IMG/VR virus record: IMGVR_UViG_3300042564_001643
Span: 1-55,449 of that record
Length of the DNA stretch: 55,449 bases
Origin: a virus
Strand: one strand, 5' to 3'
Made by a program: the position numbers and the translations under genes. Below the pieces are notes generated by a model. The model made no database searches, was not told where the DNA came from, and was given only the letters and a program-made list of their open reading frames with translations. Position 1 is the first letter of the stretch; every line of letters begins with the position of its first letter. Shown piece by piece: positions 38,528 to 46,388 of the stretch.

Positions 38528-38575
38528 AAAAGAAAAGGAGAGGAGAGATAAACTCCCACTCTCCCTTTTCTAGTT
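38528..38575 (-). terminator. Intrinsic terminator after the 542-residue virion gene
   Basis: On the minus strand GAAAAGGGAGAG and CTCTCCTTTTC form a long stem with two single-base bulges around a TTTAT loop, followed by a T-rich stretch (TTTTCTTTTATATT). It closes the unit containing the 542-residue gene before the Cys-rich fibre block. Confidence 0.75.
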
Positions 38576-38592
38576 TAAAAAATTTGTATGAA

Positions 38593-40221
38593 TTAATCTG
38601 GATTGTACGGATTTGTAACTACAGGGAAACAATCTGTTTCACATCCATAAGTTTCAAATGTACACTCATTAGAACATCCTTCTAACCACTCATTAATTGT
38701 ATCTTCAAATGATATGTTATCACCATTTACAATGAACTCTAACATATATTGATCATTATCAAATGTAGATGATGGGTTGTTAAAGCGTGGTACATTGTGT
38801 AACAAATAGTATTTCGCATACAAAGCTGTACGGTCAATAACATTTACAATCTGATTTCCTTGAGTGATCTCACGGATACGGAAGTCACTAGAGAAGAAGT
38901 TTTGACGGTATTTCTCAGAAAGAATCAAATCACGTAAAACTGTTTCACCAAATCCATTTCCTTGTGTAGGCTCACATTCTGTAACTACACAGATTCCATC
39001 AAATGTACATGGATCTCCGTTTAAGTCAGTCTCAGATGCATATAAACGTACTGGCTCTTTTTCATAGAAGTCAGAAACTTGGAAAGTACAATCTCCAAAT
39101 CTAGTATCTACATAAGCACCATACAAAATCAATCCTGCACAAGCTCCATCAATATGTCCTGTTGATACATAACGATCCCAAGTATTTGTATTTGGTTGTC
39201 CAAATACATCTAAAGAGTTAGGAGCGTAGTAAACTGTTCCATCTTCAGCAATAACTACTGGAGAAATGAATGGAGAGATTAATGGAGAATCAATAATTTG
39301 TTGAGCCCATAGAATCATTACTTTAGTAGAATCAACCGGTAATGGTACAATTGCATTTGAAGGATTATTATCATTATCTGAACAACATCCTGTATAAGCA
39401 GAAACTGTTAAGTAAGCATTGTGATTTAAGAAACGTAATGCAGGAGAACCTTTAACATCTAAACGTAAGTTATAAGTTTCACCACATAAGAACTCTTTAC
39501 AACAATTTGCACCAATTCCTGCAGTAACAGTAAATGTAGGTTGAGCATTAGTGATTTCAGCAGGATCTACATAAGGAATTAACTCAGCTGAAGTAGTTAC
39601 AGTATCAGCTGTTACAAATCCAGTTCCACCGTTTGTAATTTGTACAAAAGTTACTTCATTATCAGTTACAGTAATTGTAGCAATTAATCCAGATCCTGTT
39701 GGAGCTGTAGTATCAACTAATGGAATGTCAGTATATACACCATCAACTAAACCAACTCCTGTAAGAGTAATTGCTAATTCAGTAACTTGATCTGTTGTGT
39801 ATGGAGTGTTACCAATGTGAATTACATTGTTAGACGGCTCACATGCAGCAACTCTATAGAATCTTGATACATAACGTGGGTTGATCATTTTAGACTTGTT
39901 AGTCTCTTGGTAACCACCATGAAAAGGTCCAATTTTGTCATTTGTATAAATTGATGAACCAGCAATGTATACATTACAGCAACTAGATGGTGTAATAGAC
40001 AAGTTTGTTTTTGGATCAAAGATTCCAAAATAACCATTTCTATAATCACCATACTGAGCTGTAGCGTACTCACGCATTTGATTCAAGATAAAAGAAGGCA
40101 ATCCTGTTGTTGTCAAGAATCCCTCATCTGTAGTAACTAGTCCGTTTTTCAACTGGACATCCTCTAAAGTTTGTCCTGTTCCCAAGAAAACTTTAGTAAA
40201 GGCATGATTAAAATAAGCCAT
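38593..40221 (-). CDS. Probable abundant virion protein (auxiliary capsid or tail-associated)
   Basis: 542 residues starting MAYFNHAFTKVFLGTGQTLE, an N-terminus I associate with a conserved crAss-like virion protein. It is beta-rich with Cys pairs (SSCCNVYIAG, ANCCKEF, TGCCSDN) and an inserted domain near residues 145-235 (TLTGVGLVDGVY ... FVTAD) that looks like a small Ig-like or beta-sandwich insertion. The gene has its own 60-base AT-rich leader and is followed directly by a strong hairpin terminator, which fits a highly expressed structural gene. I cannot tell an auxiliary capsid protein from a tail component by sequence alone. Confidence 0.65.
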   Translation of the reverse strand: MAYFNHAFTKVFLGTGQTLEDVQLKNGLVTTDEGFLTTTGLPSFILNQMREYATAQYGDYRNGYFGIFDPKTNLSITPSSCCNVYIAGSSIYTNDKIGPFHGGYQETNKSKMINPRYVSRFYRVAACEPSNNVIHIGNTPYTTDQVTELAITLTGVGLVDGVYTDIPLVDTTAPTGSGLIATITVTDNEVTFVQITNGGTGFVTADTVTTSAELIPYVDPAEITNAQPTFTVTAGIGANCCKEFLCGETYNLRLDVKGSPALRFLNHNAYLTVSAYTGCCSDNDNNPSNAIVPLPVDSTKVMILWAQQIIDSPLISPFISPVVIAEDGTVYYAPNSLDVFGQPNTNTWDRYVSTGHIDGACAGLILYGAYVDTRFGDCTFQVSDFYEKEPVRLYASETDLNGDPCTFDGICVVTECEPTQGNGFGETVLRDLILSEKYRQNFFSSDFRIREITQGNQIVNVIDRTALYAKYYLLHNVPRFNNPSSTFDNDQYMLEFIVNGDNISFEDTINEWLEGCSNECTFETYGCETDCFPVVTNPYNPD

Positions 40222-40284
40222 TGTGTTCTGTTTTAATTAATAAATATATACTTTAATATAGTAAAATAATTTAGTATTTCAAAA

Positions 40285-40800
40285 TTATTTCAAGAATAAT
40301 AACTTGTACTTAGTAGAATTAATTGAATCCTTAACTAAATCTAAATTGTTAACAATCTCAGAGTATGGCATCATACCCTGTAATTTGTTAACCATGTTAT
40401 ACATATCTCTAAGATATTGTACACCATCAGCTACAGTGTCTAATGTTCTAATAGGCATATCCGTATAGCTTAAAAGTTTTTCAGCCACACCTTGATAACC
40501 TTCAACCAATGTATCTGCACTATCATGAAGACCCTCATAAAAATTTCCTAGAGCTTTGTGTGCTGCATAAGAACCATCCCCTTTAACTTTTAAGTGAAGT
40601 CTATGAAAACTTGTAGCAGCATTCATCATTTCTGTTGCACATGCAGCAGTCATTGTATCTAATGAGCTACCACCAACTCCAGTATTTGGAGTAGGTTTTG
40701 GTTTAGCAGATTCTTCTTTTGGTTGTGTAACAACAAGTTCAGGTCTACTTACAGTTTGTGTAGATGATGGATCTCTTTTTAGTATTCTAGGTTTTTCCAT
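40285..40800 (-). CDS. Dps/ferritin-like protein in the head-gene cluster
   Basis: 171 residues. After a Pro/Ser/Lys-rich tail of about 48 residues comes a helical domain with AATSFHRLHLKVKG, AAHKALGNFYEGLHD and SADTLVEGYQG. The spacing of H66, H69, H81, E89, D93, D96 and E100 resembles the first helices of Dps/miniferritins, in which such residues build the metal site between subunits. I recall this family in phages as DUF5856, with a ferritin-like fold; that name is from memory. It may bind metal or DNA in the particle, or be a structural helical bundle. It lies between the connector-like gene and the 542-residue virion protein. Confidence 0.6.
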   Translation of the reverse strand: MEKPRILKRDPSSTQTVSRPELVVTQPKEESAKPKPTPNTGVGGSSLDTMTAACATEMMNAATSFHRLHLKVKGDGSYAAHKALGNFYEGLHDSADTLVEGYQGVAEKLLSYTDMPIRTLDTVADGVQYLRDMYNMVNKLQGMMPYSEIVNNLDLVKDSINSTKYKLLFLK

Positions 40801-40805
40801 TATTA

Positions 40806-41504
40806 TTAATTATTACGCTCTGAAGTTTGTGTACCTCTAGAGAATTGATTTACTGATTCAATATCACCTGCAATTATACTAGCAGCATCATCAAGAATTA
40901 CTTCAATGATATCATCTTTGAATTCACATAACACATTTGATGTAGACTCTTCTCCTGTGTATGGATCAATACATCCTTGTATTTGTATTCTTCTTGGTTG
41001 TCTGTAATATGTTATTGCTGTCTTGCTGATCTCAAAGTCATCATTAGTATAGATGTATACTTTGTTATTCTTAATAGTAGCAAATGTCTCTGCCCACGCA
41101 AAACTTGGTTTCTTACCATCATCTCTTAGTAATTGATTTATGTTAGCTTCTTCTGCTAAATAAATTGTCATACGTCTGTTATCACAGCATCCTTGTTTTG
41201 CATATGCATCAACTCTTTTCCACTGTAAGTAGTTTTCAGGAATAGCAATAGAATAAGCTATTTGCTCATTATTTGCAGGCAAATCAGTTGTAATAAGTAA
41301 AGCCTGAAGGTCATCAATTCTACGTGTAGATTGTTCATCACCTTCCTTAACTACATTAAGACCATGAAGTTGTCTTCTAGACCACTCAACTTGGGCTTTA
41401 TTAAATGCCTCAACTATTTGCCAACATTCAATGTTGTCATAGTCTTGGCTATCTAATTTATTAAGCCTTTGTTTAATCTTTATGGATATTACACTATTTT
41501 GCAT
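40806..41504 (-). CDS. Head-tail connector / adaptor-like structural protein
   Basis: 232 residues. LDSQDYDNIECWQIVEAFNK, followed by a WSRRQLHG segment and RRIDDLQALL, is a strongly patterned N-terminal helical region that I associate with a conserved structural protein of crAss-like and related Bacteroidetes phages. The centre has IAIPENYLQWKRVDAYA, the strand pattern of connector proteins. The C-terminus is helical. The gene sits among head genes, 3 bases after the upstream basic gene and 5 bases before the Dps-like gene. It is probably an adaptor under the portal; the exact ring cannot be assigned. Confidence 0.6.
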   Translation of the reverse strand: MQNSVISIKIKQRLNKLDSQDYDNIECWQIVEAFNKAQVEWSRRQLHGLNVVKEGDEQSTRRIDDLQALLITTDLPANNEQIAYSIAIPENYLQWKRVDAYAKQGCCDNRRMTIYLAEEANINQLLRDDGKKPSFAWAETFATIKNNKVYIYTNDDFEISKTAITYYRQPRRIQIQGCIDPYTGEESTSNVLCEFKDDIIEVILDDAASIIAGDIESVNQFSRGTQTSERNN

Positions 41505-41507
41505 TTC

Positions 41508-42047
41508 TTATCCTTTAACTCTTTTTAAACGTGGGTTAGCAGCTTTTGCTTTTGGACTAGCTTTACGTGTTGCTGAAGCTAAGATAGCTCCGGCAGCTTT
41601 TTTAGAAATTCCTTGCTTAGCTGCAATACCAGCTTGCACTGATTTGAAACCTGGATGAGCTGCTCCACCTTTTGCCATTTTAGTTTTAGTAGCTCCCCCT
41701 TTTTTCATTGGACCCATTCTTCTTTTGTATTGCTCAAAAGTTTCATCACTTGATGGTTGTCCTGATTCACTTCTCCAATTTTGTCCATATGTTTTTTCAT
41801 ATGCTTTTTCAAGTGTACCTTGATTTTTTGGATTCTTAGCAATAGGTTTCTTCGGAGCATCCCAAGTACTTTGAGGATACATTGTTTGCATTACCGTATC
41901 ACTAGCTACTGCTCCCGGTGTTTTCATATATTGTTGAAACGGTGTACCAGTAGAAGTTCCTGTCTGTGCTTTACGTAAAGGTTTTTTAACTCCACCTTTC
42001 TGCATCATAGGTTTTTTAGATGCAACTTTCTTTACAGTTTTTCTCAT
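41508..42047 (-). CDS. Small basic Lys/Gly-rich head-region protein with AQxG motif
   Basis: 179 residues, very basic. MMQKGGVKKPLRKAQTG at residues 14-30 joins the KGG motif of this gene cluster with the AQxG motif of the giant cargo proteins. MKKGGATKTKMAKGG follows near residues 112-130, and the last 50 residues (HPGFKSVQAGIAAKQGISKK, then AAGAILASATRKASPKA) form a basic helical pattern that I recall from other phage proteins. It may bind DNA or RNA or line the capsid, but no function is established here. The gene is 5 bases from the next basic gene, in a tight cluster of four. Confidence 0.6.
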   Translation of the reverse strand: MRKTVKKVASKKPMMQKGGVKKPLRKAQTGTSTGTPFQQYMKTPGAVASDTVMQTMYPQSTWDAPKKPIAKNPKNQGTLEKAYEKTYGQNWRSESGQPSSDETFEQYKRRMGPMKKGGATKTKMAKGGAAHPGFKSVQAGIAAKQGISKKAAGAILASATRKASPKAKAANPRLKRVKG

Positions 42048-42052
42048 GACAA

Positions 42053-42439
42053 TTATTTTCTTTTTCTAGCTCCTGCAATTCTATCAGCTGCAGTAGGTCT
42101 TGGGTTTTTATCAATTCCGGCTTTCACAGAAAGCATACCAAATGTAGATCCACCTTTCTTAAACTCAGATGGTCTTTGGTTAACACATCTACCTTCAGCA
42201 GATCTAACCATACCATTACGGCAAGAAGGTTGTACTGCACGGCTTGAACCACCTGTTTGCATTTTACCATATTGCCCTGATGTCCCCATGTTTTCTTGAG
42301 GCATACCAAACAAAGATACTTTAGCTTTACCTATTGCAGGTTTAGAAAGTATATTACCTCCTTTAGCCATTTTTTTAGGAGCGGTTCCTCCTTTAGAATA
42401 TTTAGTGCCTCCACATTTAGCACATCCCATTTTTGCCAT
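42053..42439 (-). CDS. Small basic Lys/Gly-rich protein with N-terminal Cys motif
   Basis: 128 residues. MAKMGCAKCGGTKYSKGG at the start has a CxxC pair and two GG motifs, followed by KKMAKGGN, MQTGGSS and FKKGGST. KAKVSLFGMPQE near residue 38 weakly resembles the LFGxxPKEY motif repeated in the 1177-residue cargo protein. Two further Cys lie in SCRNGMVRSAEGRC. The C-terminus is basic (RIAGARKRK). Function not recognised; a nucleic-acid-binding or capsid-lining role is a guess from charge and context. Confidence 0.55.
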   Translation of the reverse strand: MAKMGCAKCGGTKYSKGGTAPKKMAKGGNILSKPAIGKAKVSLFGMPQENMGTSGQYGKMQTGGSSRAVQPSCRNGMVRSAEGRCVNQRPSEFKKGGSTFGMLSVKAGIDKNPRPTAADRIAGARKRK

Positions 42440-42451
42440 GATATATAAATT

Positions 42452-42874
42452 TTAACAATTCCATTTTCTTAAAGAAAGAGCCTTTCTAGTAGGTCTTCCT
42501 TTTTCATCCTTCATAGGTCCAGGCATACCTGACATCCTAGCACAGAATGATTTTCTTCTTTTAGCATCTTTACTACCTGCCTTTAATTTTGAAGGTTTAG
42601 TAGTCACAGCTGTCTGAAGTTTACTACCAGGATTAGCAGCTCTATATGAAGCTACTCCTTTTGCATTTAAACCTCCAGAAGGATTCTTACCTTCTTTTCT
42701 TGTCCAAGCAGGGGTACTACCACCTTTTTTCATCTTAGCAGTTTTAGCTGATTCAATGAAAGCTTTAGCAGTAGGTGCACCTTTAGTTCCAGGTTGTCTC
42801 ATTGACTCCCCGGAACCTGATGCTATTCTTTTTCTTTTAGCGTGGATATTGCTATATAAGCCAGCTTTCGCCAT
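42452..42874 (-). CDS. Small basic phage protein, DUF6321-like
   Basis: 140 residues. The N-terminus GLYSNIHAKRKRIASGSGES and the C-terminal pattern NPSGGLNAKG, then RRKSFCARMSGMPGP, then ALSLRKWNC match a small basic protein family I recall from many phages (DUF6321-like). The biochemical role is unknown. The central KKGGST links it to the Lys/Gly motifs of its neighbours. The gene is separated from the next by 12 bases and from the 248-residue gene by 1 base, so the four basic genes are probably expressed together. Confidence 0.65.
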   Translation of the reverse strand: MAKAGLYSNIHAKRKRIASGSGESMRQPGTKGAPTAKAFIESAKTAKMKKGGSTPAWTRKEGKNPSGGLNAKGVASYRAANPGSKLQTAVTTKPSKLKAGSKDAKRRKSFCARMSGMPGPMKDEKGRPTRKALSLRKWNC

Positions 42875-42875
42875 C

Positions 42876-43622
42876 TTAACATTTTTTACCTTTCATCATT
42901 CCACCCATCTTAGCTTTTGGAGTTGCTCCTTTTGGTGCAGTAGATGTACCACCTACACGTCCTTTAGCTACTTTAGATGCAGTAACTTTAGTATTAACAC
43001 CTGATTTAACTCCTTTAGAGCCTGCAGTTTTAATAGCAGAAACCTTAGCATTTGAGTTAACCATACCACCTGTTTTATATGCTGATAGTGATTTACTTGT
43101 ACCACCGTATTTAGCCATAGCTGGTTTTGGTGTTGAAGCTTCAGGACCTTTAGTTTTTGGTATTTTACTATCTACGTATTTTTTACTCATCTTAGGTGCA
43201 TACTTTGATACACCACCTTTTTGCATTTTTTTAACAGCACCCCCTTTTTTATAAACGGAACCCTTATTAAAATCTTCTGAAGAACGTATACCCTTTTCAG
43301 AATACATTCTATTTTTCATTTCCATTTCTATTGGATCATTACTAAAACCATAACCTGGATTAAAATTATCTGAATCATAATCTTTTGGTGCAGCTGGAAT
43401 ACGTACACTACTTGTTGATGGATACCAAGAGTCTAACCTGTCTGAATCAGATTCAGTCATTGGACCTGCTTTTCCACCTGCTTGTTTTTTAGCTAATGAC
43501 TTTTTCATTGTAGCTCCACCCATTTTCATCTTAGGACTATTAGCCTTTGCTACAGTTTTTTTAGCTCCTCCACTTTTCATCATGGACTTACCATACATAG
43601 CTTTTGAAAGTTTACTTTTCAT
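42876..43622 (-). CDS. Basic Lys/Gly-rich protein with repeated GG motifs
   Basis: 248 residues, strongly basic at both ends, with a more neutral central part (residues about 55-115). The motif [KY]xGG[AMTV] recurs at least six times: KSGGAKK, KMGGATMKK, KKGGAVKKMQKGGVSKY, KYGGTSK, KTGGMV, KMGGMMKGKK. Low complexity makes homology calls unsafe. The position right after the MCP-downstream gene suggests a head component, perhaps a DNA-condensing or ejected basic protein. This is inference; no known family is recognised. Confidence 0.55.
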   Translation of the reverse strand: MKSKLSKAMYGKSMMKSGGAKKTVAKANSPKMKMGGATMKKSLAKKQAGGKAGPMTESDSDRLDSWYPSTSSVRIPAAPKDYDSDNFNPGYGFSNDPIEMEMKNRMYSEKGIRSSEDFNKGSVYKKGGAVKKMQKGGVSKYAPKMSKKYVDSKIPKTKGPEASTPKPAMAKYGGTSKSLSAYKTGGMVNSNAKVSAIKTAGSKGVKSGVNTKVTASKVAKGRVGGTSTAPKGATPKAKMGGMMKGKKC

Positions 43623-43641
43623 TTTTACTTATTTTAATTAA

Positions 43642-44658
43642 TTAAGAGTTCCAAAGTTTTTCAATCTTGTTATTCAAATCCTTTAGAATATCCTCATTAA
43701 GTGGATTCTTTAAGTACTCAATAACATCAGATGTATTTCTTCCCATCATAGTACTTGACTGGTGATGATAAATATGTCCATCTGCCTTATTAACAATATA
43801 CTTAAAAAATATGGAATCTTTAACAATTGCTTTGATTTTTAATGTTTCCATATCTAAATTAGCAGCATCTAAGAAGCTTTGAGCAGCTCTTTCTCTGTTA
43901 CCTTCAGTACCCTCACCGTTGATGTGTCTATCCATATTATCATAGATAACATCATTAGGTGTATATTTTTTATATTGTACACTAGCTGTATCTACTGCCT
44001 TAGCAATGTAGAATAACTTAGTGCTGTTTTTATCAAACAATTTTTGTAGCTCAGAAAGAGCTTTGTTTTTAAGTTTTTTGTATTCAGTCTTAGCACCTGC
44101 TGTTTCTTGTGCTTTATCTAAATAAAACTTAGGTGGAACTGCTTTTGATCTTGCTTCATCATAGCTACGTGCTACTAATGAAAAACCTCCAGCTTCAATT
44201 GCATATAACTTGATTCTATCAAACGGATCATTATGATCTAAGAATGTAGGCTCATTAGCACAAGCAATTGTAATCTTATTCCAGAAATCTGAGTTATCTG
44301 GTCTAAGTAATTTTACATCATTCCAGAATGTAGCACTATCAATGTCTAATACATTGGCAGCCAATTCTCTTTCTAATTCTGCAACTGCAACACGGATCTC
44401 TTTGATCTTAGCAGCTTTTTCTTCTGGATCTTTAATAAGTCTGATATCTGGTGCAAACTCATTTAATCCTGTGATGTATTGGATCACTCCATTTTTTTCT
44501 AAACAAGCTAATTGTTCAGAGTGAATTACTCCATCAAATAATGATAATCCATAATTCTCTAAGCCCATGTTAGATACTGAATTATCAAAGTAAGGTTTAA
44601 TAGAAACATTAGTCTTTTTTGTGTCTCTAGTTTCTACCATTGTGAATGTACTTTCCAT
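43642..44658 (-). CDS. Conserved-type protein directly downstream of the major capsid gene
   Basis: 338 residues, mainly helical and charged. It begins MESTFTMVETRDTKKTNVSI and contains a long helical stretch (ELERELAANVLDIDSATFWN). The C-terminal part has HHQSSTMMGRNTSDVIEYLK. No catalytic or metal-binding motif is obvious. Its leader holds a 15-base sequence also present before the scaffold-like gene, and it is separated from the capsid gene by a strong terminator, so it is probably expressed at a lower level. A head-assembly role is inferred from position. Confidence 0.6.
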   Translation of the reverse strand: MESTFTMVETRDTKKTNVSIKPYFDNSVSNMGLENYGLSLFDGVIHSEQLACLEKNGVIQYITGLNEFAPDIRLIKDPEEKAAKIKEIRVAVAELERELAANVLDIDSATFWNDVKLLRPDNSDFWNKITIACANEPTFLDHNDPFDRIKLYAIEAGGFSLVARSYDEARSKAVPPKFYLDKAQETAGAKTEYKKLKNKALSELQKLFDKNSTKLFYIAKAVDTASVQYKKYTPNDVIYDNMDRHINGEGTEGNRERAAQSFLDAANLDMETLKIKAIVKDSIFFKYIVNKADGHIYHHQSSTMMGRNTSDVIEYLKNPLNEDILKDLNNKIEKLWNS

Positions 44659-44660
44659 TT

Positions 44661-44675
44661 TGTTGTTGGTTTTTT
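44661..44675 (-). promoter_or_regulatory. A-rich translation leader before the 338-residue gene
   Basis: AAAAAACCAACAACA on the minus strand, 2 bases before the ATG, identical to the sequence before the scaffold-like gene. The spacing to the ATG differs by two bases between the copies. Confidence 0.5.
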
Positions 44676-44685
44676 ATTATTGGTT

Positions 44686-44726
44686 TTTAAATAAAAAGAG
44701 AGAGCATCATTGATGACACTCTCTCT
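44686..44726 (-). terminator. Strong intrinsic terminator after the major capsid gene
   Basis: On the minus strand an AGAGAGAG arm pairs with CTCTCTCT, with a further CATC/GATG pairing and a 3-base loop; one 3-base bulge interrupts the stem. It is followed by TTTTTATTT. It lies right after the capsid stop and would isolate the capsid transcript from the downstream genes. Confidence 0.85.
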
Positions 44727-44738
44727 AGTTTTGACATA

Positions 44739-46355
44739 TTAGAATGATCCACCAGTGATTGGATTTCTCATAACAATTTTCAAGACTTTAGTTGGATCTT
44801 TAACCCAAATAGCTGGCATTGTTTGAGACATCATTACACGGTAACCGTTGAATTGTCCTGAAGACTGGAACCCTTGAGTACGTCCCATATAATCCATTGT
44901 ACCATTTTGATACCACCATTTCAATTGATTATCCCAAGATAATTTCAACAAGTAAATGTTGTCATTAGTGTTATCTGTGATATCAAAGATAATGAATGAA
45001 TAAGAAGATAATGGGAAACCATCAATGATTGGGTTCTCAATATCATTTGTATGAACGTTGTCAAATGCTGGATTCAATACAAACTTAACGTTAGCCAAGA
45101 AAGGAATAACATAAGATGTATAAGCAAATCCAAAATTCAAGTCCATACCTTTACCAGTGATAGCACCGATATCAGCAGCCTGAATCAATAAACCTGAAGA
45201 GATAGCCTCACGTTTAATTGCCTCATTAACCATACGCATACCACCCATACCAGTTTGAACTACTAGAGAACGTTTTGGATCTGGACCTTGGAACTCAACT
45301 TTACCATTGAAGAAGTTGTAGATCTCTCCACGGAATAAATCCAATGTAAAGTTATTCTTGTTGTAGATACGTTTGAAAGAGTTATCCAACTGTTTCCAAA
45401 GACCCACTGACAATCTGATATCATCTGGACCATCTTGTTTAACACGTCCACCTTGTCCCCACATCAAGTAAGTCTCAATGTCAGATGCAATTTTGCTCAA
45501 GTGAGCAGCTTCCATGTTAGTTAAGAATGTACGTGACAAATCTCCGTTATCAAAAGCTTTCTTCACAGAATCTTTACCCATAACTTTTACCATGTCCTCT
45601 AAAGAGTTCACAGATGGATCAATGTTTTTATCGTATGTTCTCCAGATCTCAGTTACTGGAACTGTTCCGTCTGCATTCATTCCACCTTTAATCATCAAGT
45701 CAGCACGAGATGAGATAGAATAATGTACGTGAGCCTCAGCACCACCTACGTAGTTGTAGAACTCACGGAATCCTGCATTTGTAATGATGTCAGAGAAACG
45801 CTCTCCATACTCACCACGTGCAGAACCTTTACGGAAGATTTTTGTACCGTTAGCCAAGTACTTGTTATCCAAGTATTTGTAGTTGTCATTGTTTACCAAT
45901 TGAACAGTATAGATGAAACCATCACCAATAGGTAAGATATCATCTTGTGTAACGTACATCTCAACACCGTTGTACTTGTCATAAGTCAAGATATCACCGT
46001 GTCCAAACTCACGTTTGTTCAACTTGATTTTAAATGTTTGACCATCTACTCCTTTGAAGTCGTTAGCTGGTTCAATGTCTTCAACAATGTATGGAAGGTC
46101 AATAGAGACCGGAGTCTGCCATTTGTACTCTCCACGAGCATTGTCAACCATGATTACATTCTTTCCACCGAAAGATGACATCTGATAAAGAGGCATTTCT
46201 ACCTTTTGAGCCATAGCCCAAAGGTCCACCGGACCTAAGTCCATTGGTTCTGCATCCTTCAGCATGTTTTGTAAGTGATATGAATCCACGTGTGATGTTG
46301 CATTGTATGCAGTATCACGCAGGAATATACCATTGTTTAAAACTGGAGTTGCCAT
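44739..46355 (-). CDS. Major capsid protein, crAss-like (HK97-type fold expected)
   Basis: 538 residues starting MATPVLNNGIFLRDTAYNAT. The length, the order portal, scaffold, capsid, and sequence stretches such as ILPIGDGFIYTVQLVNNDNY and RKGSARGEYGERFSDI match what I recall of crAss-like major capsid proteins. The gene has an A-rich leader without a Shine-Dalgarno and is followed within 15 bases by the strongest terminator in the window, as expected for a very highly expressed gene. Its codons differ slightly from those of the neighbours (more C-ending codons such as TAC, AAC and ATC are visible), which also fits high expression. No separate maturation protease gene is evident nearby. Confidence 0.9.
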   Translation of the reverse strand: MATPVLNNGIFLRDTAYNATSHVDSYHLQNMLKDAEPMDLGPVDLWAMAQKVEMPLYQMSSFGGKNVIMVDNARGEYKWQTPVSIDLPYIVEDIEPANDFKGVDGQTFKIKLNKREFGHGDILTYDKYNGVEMYVTQDDILPIGDGFIYTVQLVNNDNYKYLDNKYLANGTKIFRKGSARGEYGERFSDIITNAGFREFYNYVGGAEAHVHYSISSRADLMIKGGMNADGTVPVTEIWRTYDKNIDPSVNSLEDMVKVMGKDSVKKAFDNGDLSRTFLTNMEAAHLSKIASDIETYLMWGQGGRVKQDGPDDIRLSVGLWKQLDNSFKRIYNKNNFTLDLFRGEIYNFFNGKVEFQGPDPKRSLVVQTGMGGMRMVNEAIKREAISSGLLIQAADIGAITGKGMDLNFGFAYTSYVIPFLANVKFVLNPAFDNVHTNDIENPIIDGFPLSSYSFIIFDITDNTNDNIYLLKLSWDNQLKWWYQNGTMDYMGRTQGFQSSGQFNGYRVMMSQTMPAIWVKDPTKVLKIVMRNPITGGSF

Positions 46356-46388
46356 TGTTTATTTGTTTGTTAATTGTTACTATGTATA

